This document shows, one piece after another, positions 10,640-23,275 of a stretch of 64,000 nt of DNA. The notes under the pieces are model-generated. The model ran no database searches, was not told the DNA's origin, and worked only from the letters and a program-made list of their open reading frames with translations. The DNA is taken from assembly GCA_014155875.1 (NCBI GenBank), contig JACEFZ010024539.1, positions 144,881 through 208,880 on the forward strand, read 5' to 3'. Positions within the stretch are counted from its first letter, which is position 1. Each line of letters starts with the position of its first letter. The position numbers and the translations under genes are program-made. The DNA comes from Cepaea nemoralis (lineage: Eukaryota; Mollusca; Gastropoda; Stylommatophora; Helicidae).

Positions 10640-13100
10640 TGAAATGCGGAGGGAGTCAGCAACAACAACAAAATATAGCTAGAAACATCTTGGACCAAGA
10701 AAAAGTACGTTTATGTTGCTTCCAAGATACTCACCTCAATGAACATATAGCCTTCAAGAGCAGATGCTACCAGTGTCGCCGATCTGACCGAAAGGACAGG
10801 AGAAAAGGTGGGATACTGACCCTTGTAAAAAAAATATCATCACAGCTTCCCAAATTAAAGTTTACATAGAAGTGGCCGAGTATCAGAAACATAAACTTAA
10901 GACAGACAATTCAGATCTACATCTGATCAATTACTACGGCCTAAGTAAACCGCCCACAGGCACTGGACACACTACCATTAAAATAAAAATGACTGTGTGG
11001 CGATTTCAACAGCCACTCGCAGAGCTGCGGCTATGATCACATGGACCAGAGAGGAGAGAGACTGGAAGACTGGCAGGATGAGAACAGATTCATCTTGATT
11101 AACAAGCCATCTGACCCACATATCTTCTACTAGAGATCATGGCACACTACAACTACACCTGATCTGGCTTTTCATTCACCAGACCTGGAGTGGAATATCA
11201 CACGAATTGTTGGGAAACAACTTGGTGGCAATGACCATCGGCCAGTCTTTCTAACTGTAGAAAATGAGCATGTAAGTGAAAGCAGCACCCTATCGAGGTG
11301 GAACTACAAGAAAGCAGATGGGGCAATGAACAAGCATCGCATCTGCATACTGGTTAGGAACCTGAACACTGAGAAAGATATAAATAAAGTAGTTGAAGAG
11401 TTTTGGAAACGCATACTACAGGCAGCATGATAAACATTACCAAGAGGAGTTCGTAAACAATATAAACCGTACTGGGAACGTAAACTAGAACAGTTATATG
11501 ATATGGAAGTGTGTAGAAAGCAAGCAGATGCCAAACTCAGCCAAAAGCACCACAATAAATAATAGCACGCCTAACAAGACACAAATGAACATGCATTAGT
11601 GGCCACCAGATCGCTACAAAGAGCTGTAGATGCATTAGTTGCATGGGCAAATAGATGGTGTGTCAGCATAAACAATGACAAGTGCAGCACCACTCTATTT
11701 ACCCTCTCTCCGAAACAAAAGGCAGGGATCATCCAGATAAATGGAATACCCCTAAGAGAAGATTAAAAAACCAACATACTTTGAAGTAACATTTGATGAT
11801 AGGCGACATGGAGAAAGCACGTCAACAAAGCGGTAGCAAAAGCCAGAAGGAAAATAGCCATCCCGAGAAAACTAAGTGGAATCACATGGGGAGCCAGTGG
11901 AAAAAGACTTAGCAAAGTTTATCAACAGAGCATACGACCACACCTGGATTACGGGTCAACTGTGCGGTGTTCAGCATCAAAAATCACACTACAAGACCTG
12001 GACAAGGTGCAAAATCTAGCAGAGTCACTACGGAAGGGATGGGATTAGCCACTATAGTGAAGATGGAGAAGATTGGGAAGACACAAGCACGGAGAGAGCG
12101 CAGACTTACGAGAACGCTAATACAAGCATACAAGTTCCTCAGCATGCCAAGCCACCCTGTGAAGAACAGATTTTTAAACTTAGCTATGAATTGGTTGAAA
12201 AGAAGCAATTATTCCCACCAAGCCAGACGACTTTGCAGAGAAACCACCGATCTGCCCACAGCTTGTATCCCTCTGAAAAATATTCCTGAACGAACTCCAT
12301 GGAAAGAGGACCATAGACTATCACTACAAATCCAGACAAAAGTGAGAGGAATATTTGACAAGGAAGAACAGAACAGTGTACAGCGCAGAGCAGCTTCTCA
12401 GCTTCCTTGACGAAGAATACCCACAGGAGCTCTGGATCCGAGTCTACACAAATGGGTCAGCATAAAATTATGTTCGAAATGGAGGAGCGGGAGTGTACAT
12501 AGAATACCCGAATAATAAGAACACAACCAGAGTACCAACAGGAAAGTACTCCAATAACTATGATGCTGAAATTGAGGCAATCAAGATAGCAACAGAGAAA
12601 TTTCTAAATACCAGCCATGGTACGCAACCATTGGTGTTATTGACAGAGGCATAATCAGTACTCGAGGCGCTCCTGTCTGGGAGATTGCCAGTACTAAAGA
12701 CACTACTTTCTGAACTTAGCAGTCAGCATAAGGTCACCATATAGTGGATACGATCTCACTGAGGAGTACCCGGAAACGAGAAAGCTGACCGATTAGCTAA
12801 AGAAGGAGCAAAAGAGGAATAGCCTGATGCGCCAGTTACATACCACCAAAAGAAAAGAATGATCAAATCAGTCAGAAAGTCATCAAAATCTGCTCAAGAC
12901 GACTACCACGTTATGGACAGACCAGAACAAGTCATTATTATGGGCCTCAGAACAGGACACAATAGATTACGCAACCGAAATTAATAATACAAAATTCAAC
13001 GTCGCAGACAGCAGATCACATACTCAAAGACTGCCCAAAATACGAAATATCTAGGCAAACCTTCTGCCCTAGAGAGACGACAGCGGAAGACTCTATGGAC
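10640..13100 (+). pseudogene. Decayed LINE with endonuclease and RNase H remnants
   Basis: Interrupted reading frames preserve the order of an I/Jockey-superfamily LINE. Endonuclease-like blocks (FQDTHLNEH, CGDFNSHSQ-like, GGNDHRPVF) lie at about 10,700-11,260. The C-terminal part of an RT region lies at about 11,600-12,250. An RNase H-like stretch with YTNGS, NYDAEIEAI and GNEKADRLAKEGA lies at about 12,445-12,830. The core RT palm between 11,550 and 11,600 is missing, so there is a large internal deletion. Many stops and frameshifts show long decay. The RNase H domain argues for an I-like rather than an RTE or L1 element. Confidence 0.7.
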
Positions 13101-13920
13101 CACTGAGTGAACTAAAAAAAAAGACAGTTAAATGCATACAAGAGACAATATTGCAATTATAGACACATTTCAAGCGAACGAAAGAAGAAGATGAACCTGT
13201 ACATTTGGTGCGAATATAGGGGCGAGGGAGGAGTGCAACAAGGGTCCAAGAACACTGGAACAAGGCACTCAAAATGGTTGTCAAAACTACTGCTAAAGCT
13301 AAGTTAGATCATGACCTAATTAAGTGGCCTTTTGTTTAAGAAATAATAGGTAGGCGATTTCTTGAATTAGCGCGAAATATACGCGCGGTTAAAAGAACCA
13401 CTGTTCCTAAACATTCTGAAAGTTTCCGGAATAAGACTGAAGGCCATGAGTAACAGTATGCATATATAGTAGAGAAAATGTATTCTCTGTTCTTTTTGCG
13501 TCGAGACAGTACGAATGTTCAGATTCCAACACTCAGATGCCTGCACGTTATTGGTGGAATGCGTAATATAAGTTATTTGTCATGTTTATAATGTCACTTA
13601 ATAATACTTGTTTATAATGTTTATAATGTTCATGGTATAGTCTTGTTCAAGTAAGCATTGAGGAGTGAGTTCCCTTGGAGCAAGATGGCGGGACATTTCT
13701 TTGTCCCGTAACACGGAACATGTTTTTGTTTTCCAAAATGTTTGTGGATTAAGTGTTTGTTCGAGGTGAAATGGAGTTCGGACCGTGCAACGGAGTTCGT
13801 GTACTCGCGCCCGGACTCCCTTCGGCGTATCAGCGGCGCCCAGTGGCGATAGTTAAGCCTAACATGACGACCAGACGACGCCCGGCAAGGACACAGCGCG
13901 CAAACGAGCCGGCGCTCGCA
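13101..13920. other. Non-coding spacer between two LINEs
   Basis: Nothing coding is recognised. The G+C-richer stretch at about 13,770-13,920 directly precedes the next LINE and may be its 5' untranslated or ORF1-tail region. Confidence 0.4.
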
Positions 13921-13924
13921 GAAC

Positions 13925-15217
13925 GTGGTAAAATGTGACAGGTTATGCTTCAGACACGCTCGAGTACTGTGCTGGAACTGTGCATCACTTAACAACGCCG
14001 GACCCATTCTTGAAAAACTACTCTACGGAAACGACATTGTGATTTTACAACTTTTCGACGGAGCAGCCAATTTCGCGGGGTTTCAGGGCTTCTATAACAG
14101 GCGGCACCTCGGCCAGGCCCCTCTTCTGGTCCGCGACAACATACTGGCGTCTGAAGTCGATATGTCCGCCTGAAACAGTGATGCCCTGCAAGTGCAGGCA
14201 ATACGAACAATGACACCAGTGCAGCTTATCATTGTGAACGTTTATGCGCGTAATGGGATGGTTGACGTTCGACAGTGGCAGAGATTGTTTGCTATGGAGG
14301 AAAGGCACATCATCTACTACGGGGACTTCAACGCCAGAGGCAGTCAATGGTGGAATGACATCACCAATAGACAGGAAGAAGATCTGGAGGATGCCCTGAT
14401 ATCTGCTGCCCTAGTCTGTCTGAATGATGGGAAGATCACTAGAATAGCCACCCGACCAGATGATTCTGACAGTGTCATTGACTTGGCCCTGGTGTCGCCC
14501 ACCATAGCACCAAGGTGCCGGTGGAGTACACTGGGATACCACGACAGTGATCACTATCCTTGCGTCATCTTGATCGAAAAATACAGGGCCAGAAGTCAAG
14601 GAAACAAGATAATTGCCTTCCCGTATGACAACACTGTTCAAGACGCCTTAAGCACGATCAGAAGAAGAAAACTAACTTCCTCCAGCAGGAGACAAGAAAT
14701 ATGGTTGCAACCACCATGGTGGAACGGTGAGGTCGAGATCGCATGGCTGGGAAAGAGGAAGGCGGTCCAGGACTGGCAAAAAGCCAGAACGGCTAACATG
14801 CCACAGGGCGAGTTGGCGAATCTGAAGACTGAAGTCCATAGGACGACGACTTCATTCAAATTCTGCGCAATACAGGCCCAGACCAAGAAATTGGATGAGT
14901 TCTGCATGAGGGTGTGCTCCGAGCGGTCTCTCGCGACATTCTGGCGCCTCCATAAGAGCATGAACGGTGCTGCACAACGGAGGGGTATTCCAGACTTTCA
15001 GGACACAGACCTCACATGGAAAAAGTCAGACGCAGATAAAGTGAAGGCCCTACATGCACGCTACATAGAGCAGACTGATCAGAAAGACGAGCCCGCCAGA
15101 CAGCGGACCACAATGACACTCTCTCAGTTGTGCGAGGAGGCCGGGATGGGCGAACAATATGTAATCCATGCTGAGGCATTAGCGCAATGCTCAAGAAATC
15201 ACCCAACACTGCACTAG
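13925..15217 (+). pseudogene. LINE endonuclease region, one in-frame stop
   Basis: This frame encodes an apurinic-like endonuclease domain that would nick target DNA for LINE insertion. Visible blocks are VLCWNCASLNN near the start, IIVNVYARNG, YYGDFNARGSQWW (the GDFN motif), and GYHDSDHYP (the SDH motif). A TGA at 14,171-14,173 interrupts it; the same frame continues from there, so the longest uninterrupted piece starts at 14,192. Near 15,190-15,217 the similarity passes to another frame that carries the RT. One stop plus one frameshift is mild damage. Confidence 0.85.
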
Positions 15218-17313
15218 GCCCAGACGGCGTCCGATATGGCGACCTACTGACGATGTCAGATGATGACATTGAAGAACTGGTCAGAGAATTTAACACCAGT
15301 ATCCAAAGGGGCCTGGTCAAGGAGGAATTGCTACACAGCTACTTGTTACCACTGCCAAAACCCAACAAAGAACATTCCAAGATATGTGGCTACAGAATCA
15401 TAACGATGCAGAACACTGCTGGCAAGCTACTGGAGAAAATTGTAGCACACAGACTTGCTCGTGGCTTGGAACAACCCGGCTGCTTCCCGTCCAGACTTGG
15501 GGGATACAGATGCAACAAAGAGGCATGGATGAATGCGGCGGTCTTTGCTCAGGACGTTAATGAAGGGTTTCAGAGCAAAGAAGAAAAATGTGCGGCTGCC
15601 ACAGACTTAGAGGACGCATACAACAAAGTTTCCTTCGAGCACTTGATGCAAACCCTGCTCAAACTGAAAGTGTACCCTCACCTTATACGATGGATAGCTG
15701 CAGTCCTGTTCCAGAGGAAGGTGGTGCTAAGATGTGGGGGTTGGTCTTCTGAGCCGACAACGATATGTCCAGGTTTGCCGCGGGGTTCACCACTGTCACC
15801 AGTACTATTCAACGTGTATACGGTGCCGATCACTGAACAACAGTTGGACGGGAGGGGTAGGGGTCTGTCATTTGCTGACGACATTCTTGTGTGTCGACAG
15901 TGTCGAAATAGACAGGCGGTTGTCAATGGTATGCAGGGCGAACTAAATCGAATTTCCTCATGGTGTGCTAATGCCGATGCCCTTGTCAACGCTGCAAAGG
16001 CATCGGTTACATGGTTCTCCCTAAACAACCATATTGTGAAAACAGACCTGCCGGCAGTGAGGATGGATGGGAGTATTTTGAGTAGAACCCAGTCGATGAC
16101 ATATCTTGGCGTGAGGTTTGATCGTAGCCTGTCATTCAGAGATCATGTTGATTATGTCATAATGAAAGCTCGAAAAGGTTTGTCAGCAATGAGAGTCATG
16201 GCAACTGTCAATATTGAGCAAAGACTTGAAAAGGTACAAAACAAAGCCATGAGCATCATTTTGGGCTGCAAGAGAGACACCAGCTGTGTAGCAGTGAGAT
16301 ACCTCCTTGACTTCCCGACCATGGACCACTGGATCAAGACCTGGAGAGCTCGTGCATACTTAAAAATATGTGCAGATGAGCAGCACCCTATGTATGAAGA
16401 TATATACAGAGAAAAGGGCGACAGGCTAAAGAGGGGCAAATCATGGGTGGGTCGGGCGGAAGTTGTCATCAGACAGGTTTGCAGTCCTACCAGTATCAAC
16501 CCCGGCAAGGAATGGGTGCCGGTGCCTCCAGCTCTTAAGTGCACCTTCTCCTGCATTATCACACTTGACAGACCGTGCAGAGAACACAACCCTGCCGCTC
16601 TCAATGCAGAGGTCAATGCGCTGATCACTGAACACTCAGACAACCCCGAAGTGCTCATCTATACAGACGGATCTGTTGTAAAACAGCTGAGAAGTGCGTG
16701 GGCATTCACAGCCCGTTCAGCGGGCCGAACCGTTCGAGAATCCAGTGGTGCCCACTCTATGGTCACGAGCAGCATGACGATGGAAGTAATGGCAGTAACG
16801 CAGGCTTTCATATGGCTGGAATCACAGCATTATACCAACGTGTATGTACTAAGTGATTCAATGAGCATGATTCGCAGGGTCGATGCAGTATATGTACGTA
16901 GACAGTGGACTGATTCGCTGCGGAAGTCCGTTGTCCGTAAGGTCACCTTCTTCTTCGTCCCGGGACATGCGGGAGTTGAGGGAAATGAACTAGCTGATAA
17001 ACTGGCTGGCTCTACACCCCCTGTAGATGGCCAGCCCATGGATCGCGCCGATGTTATTAACATCCTTAAAAGGATGTCGAAAACAGAGAACTTTGACGTC
17101 AGTGAATCCACATCGTTGTCCAGGATGAGAGACTTGGGAGTAAGAATTGGTACGGCCAGACACGAGAGTATTGTCGGGAAAATGAGGGGCCTCGTCAACC
17201 AACACAGAACTGGCACTATTAGCCACCGGCCGCTGATGCATATGCCGGGAGGAGGATTTGAGCACCTATGGACCTGTCCGGAGTGCAATGACGATACCCC
17301 AATTGATAACTGA
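15187..17313 (+). pseudogene. LINE reverse transcriptase plus RNase H
   Basis: This 708-codon frame continues the element after a frameshift. It begins at the RT N-terminal T-A-L-G-P-D-G block. Later come the DLEDAYNKV block, GLPRGSPLSPVLFN, and the catalytic FADD at residues 229-232. The C-terminal third is RNase H: IYTDGS near residue 491, the MEVMAV glutamate, LSDSMSM, and PGHAGVEGNELAD near residues 590-605. A WTCPEC motif closes it. RT plus RNase H places it in the I/Ingi/Jockey superfamily. The upstream endonuclease frame overlaps it by 31 bp, so the native start is not here. Confidence 0.88.
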
Positions 17314-18100
17314 TAACTGATTGACATTTGAGGAGATCTTGCTAGTCGTGTTGGATTAATAGGAAATAATGTGAAGAGGTTAAGTACAGAGCGCTGAAGC
17401 TACTAAATAGTTATTGCTCTTTGTCATTACCACTTAACGAAACGCATAGACTAACCAGTAGTCAAGGAGAAGCTTGTGTCTAGCAATCGGGGCACAACAC
17501 GCATCTGGCTGTTCAATAGCAGTTTAATAGTCGAGATCAGAATTAATAAGCGGACATGTAGGGAATAACAATCTGCGCAATACGCAACGTTGAATTGTTT
17601 GTCTGCTATACATAAGTTGCGCTATAGTTATGAGTTATGAGCTAAGAACCGAAATCACTGCACTCTGGGCATTCAAACAGGAGCTCCGTCTCCTCGTTCA
17701 TCAAACGGGTTCTCAGTCTGTTCCATCGCCTTCTCCACCTGGTCCCAAAGGCGTCCGACCACGTCTCCCTTGTCCACGGGTAATTGCCACCAAGAGATGC
17801 ATTCCCTGTCAGCCTATCAGCTCGCTCCCTCCCCCCGCACACCCGCATGCCCTGGGCAGAAAATCCATACAGTTCACAAAATTGCTGACCTCTGCGCGAT
17901 AGTTACAAGGTGTTAATGGAAGAATATTTTGAGCAGTTGAGAAGCGAAGTGTCTTTGAGTAACACGCAGAAAAAGCGGCGTAGAATAACACAGACAATGT
18001 GTTAATAGAGACGCCAGTAAGACTGTTGCGGCGTAGTCACACGGGGAGGAAGGAAGAACAAATAGGCTGGTCGAGACAAGAACATGGAGCTGATCCACGA
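17314..18100. other. LINE 3' flank, non-coding
   Basis: Directly after the LINE stop codon is a short TGATAAC direct repeat (about 17,304-17,320), which could be the LINE tail. The rest shows no coding frame, RNA gene or repeat I recognise. Confidence 0.4.
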
Positions 18101-18109
18101 CTTTGGCAC

Positions 18110-18110
<1 letters not shown>

Positions 18111-18203
<93 letters not shown>
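18111..18203. repeat. (ATG)n microsatellite
   Basis: About 31 perfect ATG triplets. Poly-methionine and poly-serine frames over it are artefacts. Confidence 0.97.
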
Positions 18204-18424
18204 GTCTGTCGCCAGAAGCGTTTTCAATAGTATTTGTATGTTATGTGTTGTTTACCTATCTGATTATTATGTTTGAAATAGTCTATAACAATGATAATGT
18301 TAGAACTGAGAATTACAGGGTGGCTTGGTAAAAGAACTTGGTTCCTAAACCAGAATATACAGAGAAGAAAGAGTGGAGCATTAGAGATTCAAATAAGAGA
18401 TATCAGCTTATTGGTAGTGTTGGT

Positions 18425-19555
18425 AAGACGGTTGATGGTGCAAGCACACATAATTAAGGGTTTGTGTAGTGTAGGTAAGACGGTTGATGGTGCAAGCACA
18501 CACAATTAAGGGTTTGTGTAGTGTAGGTGAGACGGTTGATGGTGCAAGCACACACAATTAAGGGTTTGTGTAGTGTAGGTGAGACGGTTGATGGTGCAAG
18601 CACACACAATTAAGGGTTTGTGTAGTGCAGGTAAGACGGTTGAAGGTGCAAGCACACACAATTAAGGGTTTGTGTAGTGCAGGTAAGACGGTTGATGGTG
18701 CAAGCACACACAATTAAGGGTGTGTAGTGCAGGTGAGACGGTTGATGGTGCAAGCACACACAATTAAGGGTTTGTGTAGTGTAGGTGAGACGGTTGATGG
18801 TGGAAGCACACACAATTAAGGGTTTGTGTAGTGTAGGTGAGACGGTTGATGGTGCAAGCACACACAATTAAGGGTTTGTGTAGTGTAGGTGAGACGGTTG
18901 ATGGTGCAAGCACACACAATTAAGGGTTTGTGTAGTGTAGGTGAGACGGTTGATGGTGCAAGCACACACAATTAATGGTTTGTGTAGTGTAGGTGAGACG
19001 GTTGATGGTGCAAGCACACACAATTAAGGGTTTTTGTAGTGTAGGTGAGACGGTTGATGGTGCAAGCACACACAATTAAGGGTGTGTAGTGTAGGTGAGA
19101 CGGTTGATGGTGCAAGCACACACAATGGTTTGTGTAGTGTAGGTGAGACGGTTTATGGTGCAAGCACACACAATTAAGGGTTTTTGTAGTGTAGGTGAGA
19201 CGGTTGATGGTGCAAGCACACACAATTAAGGGTTTGTGTAGTGTAGGTGAGACGGTTGATGGTGCAAGCACACACAATTAAGGGTTTGTGTAGTGCAGGT
19301 GAGACGGTTGATGGTGCAAGCACACACAATTAAGGGTTTGTGTAGTGCAGGTGAGACGGTTGATGGTGCAAGCACACACAATTAAGGGTTTTTGTAGTGT
19401 AGGTGAGACGGTTGATGGTGCAAGCACACACAATTAAGGGTTTTTGTAGTGTAGGTGAGACGGTTGATGGTGCAAGCACACACAATTAAGGGTTTGTGTA
19501 GTGTAGGTGAGACGGTTGATGGTGCAAGCAAACACAATTAAGGGTTTGTCAGTGA
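18425..19555. repeat. 52-bp minisatellite, about 21 copies
   Basis: The unit contains GAGACGGTTGATGGTGCAAG, then CACACACAATTAAGGG and TTTGTGTAGTGTAG. Most copies differ by one or two bases: TTTGTG or TTTTTG variants, GTGCAG or GTGTAG, and a few short deletions near 18,715, 19,080 and 19,125. The period is not a multiple of three, so frames across it are artefacts. Confidence 0.95.
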
Positions 19556-19626
19556 AAAAGAGAAAAAGAGAACGATGTAATGATAAGGGCATGGTGGGCT
19601 AGAAGAAACTGAGCAGTGAATATAGT

Positions 19627-19853
19627 TGTTGGTAGATTAACTAGGATCAGTGGTGTACATATACCGTGTTGTTTACTGTTGTGAACGTGCTGTGTGTGAG
19701 GCTACGGCGTCAGTTGTGATATGATCATGGTCTCTCTATATGAATAGAGTTGTGTTGGTAGATTAACTAGGATCAGTGGTGTGCATATACCGTGTTGTTT
19801 ACTGTTGTGTATGTGCTGTGTGTGAGGCTAAGGCGTCAGTTGTGATATGATCA

Positions 19854-19856
<3 letters not shown>
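19627..19856. repeat. ~115-bp tandem duplication
   Basis: A block starting GTAGATTAACTAGGATCAGT and ending GTTGTGATATGATCATG occurs at about 19,629 and again at about 19,746 with a few differences. Confidence 0.9.
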
Positions 19857-19946
<90 letters not shown>

Positions 19947-20003
19947 TCTTCTTCTTCTTCTTCTTCTTCTTCTTCTTCTTCTTCTTCTTTTTCTTCTTCT
20001 TCG
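19857..20003. repeat. (CT)n then (CTT)n microsatellite
   Basis: About 43 CT units are followed by about 20 CTT units. The junction is sharp. Confidence 0.97.
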
Positions 20004-21470
20004 CTTTTGCAAATCCCCTGCTTCACCTAGATAAAGCCACATACCTAGATACAGCTACATTCCAGATGAACTGGAACCATTTCTGCTGTCGTTTTCAAAG
20101 CTTTTTATCTTTACAAGCGGAAGCATCTGAATGAAGATAACTAAACATTCTGCCAGTGTCATCTAAAGGAAGAAAACTAAATATTCTACCCATGGAAGGT
20201 GTCGTCTAAAACAGAAACAGCACTCCCGATTAACTCCCCATATACACTCATGTGTATGTTGCTCAAGCACGAATAAAACCTAAGCCAACATACAAGAGAT
20301 CAGAACATTCCAAAGGTTATACTGGAATTATTCATTGAAAAAACACTTTCGTCATCACGTTCATGATGTTCATGATTCTTGTATATGATGTTGTGTGAAT
20401 GTAACTCATCTATCGGTTACCTACTGAAACTCATGAAACATGACACTGTAAAACTTCAGCCAAGCGAATCTTCCAGGGTTCCTCGCCAAATTTAGGGCTT
20501 TCACTTCTGCGTTTGAATTCTGAACCAAATGTCAAAAGTTCTGAAGGTATACACCCGCAATGTCATTGTTAACAGACTTCAACATATAGCTATAGAAATG
20601 AGCACCCTTCACATGTCGGTGTATATGCGCACTTTTATAAACAGCTTCATACATGAGCGCGCTAATAGTTTTAAAAACAAACGGCGTGCTAGTTCACTAT
20701 ATCACAGATATAATTTCTGTTTCAAATAGGTTACAGTTGATATGTACAGTGATATATTTAACAAAGCCGGTTATCAAAACACTGAAAACCGGTGCAGTTA
20801 ATAACACCAACAAATGCAATGCATTCCAAATAAGTACAGTTTCTATCTTATGACAGTCCTTGCAACTTCTGGTACTTCCAAGACATAAATGAGCTATTGG
20901 ATTTTTAAAGAGATGACCAATCATGCACACAATTTAGATAAATATATATGACTCAAACTGATTACGTAGAAAATGCATAACATAAGTATACACATTGACT
21001 GAAGTGTGTGCTTGCAGACTGTCAGATGAATGTAGCCAACCGGGCAGGGCAAATCAAAGCTTAATAGGGACCCAGTGAATGTAGGGATTAGGTATCGTTG
21101 TTGACTGTCAGGTGGGCGGGACAAAGGGTGTTTTCATAAGTAAATAAATGCCCGAATAGCTTCATTCATGCCACTTGGACACAAAACGGTCAATAAACGT
21201 AGACTCACATATTATTACAAGTGCACATGATGGGTGTTAGATTCAGTTATAGTTATGTATGCCCTGCCCATGTCTGTGGATTTGGGAGGCGGGGAGGGGG
21301 GGGGCAGTGAATTCAGTGACACGGTCAGCATAACGGATCAAAAATCAGCTGCAGACGATATGGAAGCAGACCGAGTTGCGTTGATTTCACAATTGTATGA
21401 CAGCACTCTTCAGGTAAGGGCAGCACCATTATATTCAACATTTATTTCTAAAGAAGAGCTCTTGTCAAAT
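20004..21470. other. Non-coding, no recognised feature
   Basis: A+T-rich sequence with only short unrelated frames. No transposon protein, RNA gene or repeat unit was recognised before the hAT target site at 21,475. Confidence 0.4.
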
Positions 21471-21474
21471 GATG

Positions 21475-21482
21475 CTCTATAC
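21475..21482. repeat. hAT-1 left target-site duplication
   Basis: CTCTATAC here is repeated exactly at 23,020-23,027, on the other side of the element. Eight bases is the hAT hallmark. Confidence 0.93.
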
Positions 21483-21732
21483 CAGTGCTTCCCAAACTTT
21501 TCACTTTCGCGGACCGACATAAAATTTTCCTTTCACGCCAGGGACCGGTGCCGTTTAAAAAAAAATGTTCTTCTTGTAATCTGGAATTGTATATGACCTC
21601 AGTATACATTTTAATATAAATATAAGATTTAACAAGCACTTGGAATCAGCGACTGGCAAGAGAAGGTCAACCAGAGAGACGAATGGAGACGGATTGTATA
21701 TGCAGCAAGGAACCTAAATGGCTCGAAACGCT

Positions 21733-21948
21733 GAAGAAGAAGAAGAAGAAGAAGAAGAAGAAGAAGAAGAAGAAGAAGAAGAAGAAGAAGAAGAAGAAGA
21801 AGAAGAAGAAGAAGAAGAAGAAGAAGAAGAAGAAGATGAAGAAGAAGACGAAGAAGAAGAAGAAGAAGAAGAAGAAGAAGAAGAAGAAGAAGAAGAAGAA
21901 GAAGAAGAAGAAGAAGAAGAAGAAGAAGAAGAAGAAGAAGAAGAAGAT
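21733..21948. repeat. (GAA)n microsatellite inside hAT-1
   Basis: About 70 GAA triplets with a few GAT/GAC interruptions near 21,836-21,850 and at the end. The poly-Glu, poly-Lys and poly-Leu frames are artefacts. Confidence 0.97.
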
Positions 21949-22329
21949 GAACGTAATTGTGGGTGTTGTCCCGGTGCGCTAAATACTGCTCCATGATATT
22001 ATTGGATGACGTTGATTTATTTAATGGTGTTCCCATTTTCATGAGTAAAAATTTTATTCTAGAGATTTACAAATCAAAAAATAGTTCAAATGTCAAAACT
22101 ACATTTAGGTCTTTTTGTAAAGGTGTATATACTCGTACAGCCGACAGTAATGAACACCAATATAAAATAAACATAAAATAAATCTTGGAAAACGATACCA
22201 AATCAGATTTTAAACAAGCTGACTAAATTACAGTATGTTGTAATAAAATTGATTTAATGATCAGCTGCTAACAGTAACTATTTAATGCGAGGGGTGGGCC
22301 TGTTTATTATTTACAAGCTTATCAAATCG

Positions 22330-22535
22330 TGGCTCGATTGTAGACAGCGCTACCCGCAAAGGAGAACAAATTTCCATACTGTTTCTGTATTTTGTCTTAA
22401 TAGTGCTCATTGACGAAAAAGAAATATTCTTCTTTCAAGTTGTCTTTGTATCGATATCTCACATACACCATCAGAATCGCTAAGTTGGCAACGTCCGTGC
22501 TTTCGTCCAGCTGTAATGAAAAATACTTTGCAGAT
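22330..22535 (-). pseudogene. hAT transposase remnant
   Basis: On the minus strand a frame contains LQLDESTDVA followed by AILMVYVRY, the signature block (DESTD) of hAT transposases of the ZBED5/FAM200/GTF2IRD2-like group. Only about 60 residues are recognisable. The rest of the transposase has been lost. Confidence 0.75.
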
Positions 22536-23019
22536 GTATCTAACACCTTCACTCGCTCAGACGATGGCAAAACGCATTATAATCGTACAACGAAAATCAC
22601 GTATGTTCTGCATCTTATGACAATCAGCAAATTATAATGTGCATCTTTCTCACTTTTCGTCACATAGGAAACAAAAGAAACGCACGTCGTCAACAAACAA
22701 ATGTCGACCGGGCCGGCTTTTAGTATCGGTCTCAGCTGGTTACTATTTTTAACTTTCCCATTGAACCAATGATTCGCATCTCCTTAAAAATAAATGATCT
22801 TTGGGTTATACGGCTGCAGGCTAAATTTATTTTAAAAATAATTAAATCATCATAAAAACAGTGCGGATTTCATGTTTTGACAAAAGGACAATCTTGTGTT
22901 TAAAAAGTTCTGAACAATCCTCAAAGGAGAAAATATTTAACTTTTTTCTTACTTTTTTTCAACTCACGTTGCGGACCGGCAAAGAAGGGCTTGCGGACCG
23001 GCCATTTTGGGAAGCACTG

Positions 23020-23027
23020 CTCTATAC
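23020..23027. repeat. hAT-1 right target-site duplication
   Basis: CTCTATAC, identical to 21,475-21,482. Confidence 0.93.
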
Positions 23028-23064
23028 CCTGTACAAAAATGTTGCACCTAACTTGCACGGACCG

Positions 23065-23275
23065 GTCTCTGTGGCTAAGGGCTTGCGAACGCGGTTTGTG
23101 AGCCCGTATACCCGGGTTCGAAACACGGCGGTGCTGGTTTTTTCGAAAAAGGTATAGGAGCCGGTCGTTCAGAAAGCAATGGCAAACTACTGAACGTAAA
23201 ATTTGCCCAGGAATCACGAACAGCGAAAATGTTGGGGTTGACTGCTACATCCTGTGAAGGACATGCAACTTAATT
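23065..23275 (+). repeat. tRNA-derived SINE
   Basis: An A-box-like TGGCTAAGGGCTTGCG and a B-box-like GGGTTCGAAACAC stand about 45 bp apart. They are followed by the family body TTCAGAAAGCAATGGCAAAC, GTTGACTGCTACATCCTGTG and GGACATG. The body matches the SINE at 8.8 kb and the reversed copy at 31.1 kb. Confidence 0.8.

Larger units (their letters stand above)
21483..23019 (-). mobile_element. hAT DNA transposon, internally decayed (hAT-1)
   Basis: The element is 1,537 bp. Its left end CAGTGCTTCCCAAA is matched by the inverted right end TTTGGGAAGCACTG minus small differences, giving terminal inverted repeats of about 14-15 bp. A perfect 8-bp target duplication flanks it. A minus-strand transposase remnant at about 22,330-22,530 supports the hAT assignment. 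A long GAA tract fills part of the interior. Orientation is given by the transposase remnant. Confidence 0.9.

Noticed and set aside
17642..17997. Short overlapping frames on both strands after the LINE
   Set aside because: No recognisable family, no splice or promoter context; likely chance frames in G+C-richer flank.
18425..19555. CRISPR-like array
   Set aside because: Units are contiguous 52-bp repeats without unique spacers in a eukaryotic, transposon-rich context; it is a minisatellite.
21629..22042. Poly-Leu, poly-Lys and poly-Glu frames
   Set aside because: Translations of the GAA microsatellite in different phases.
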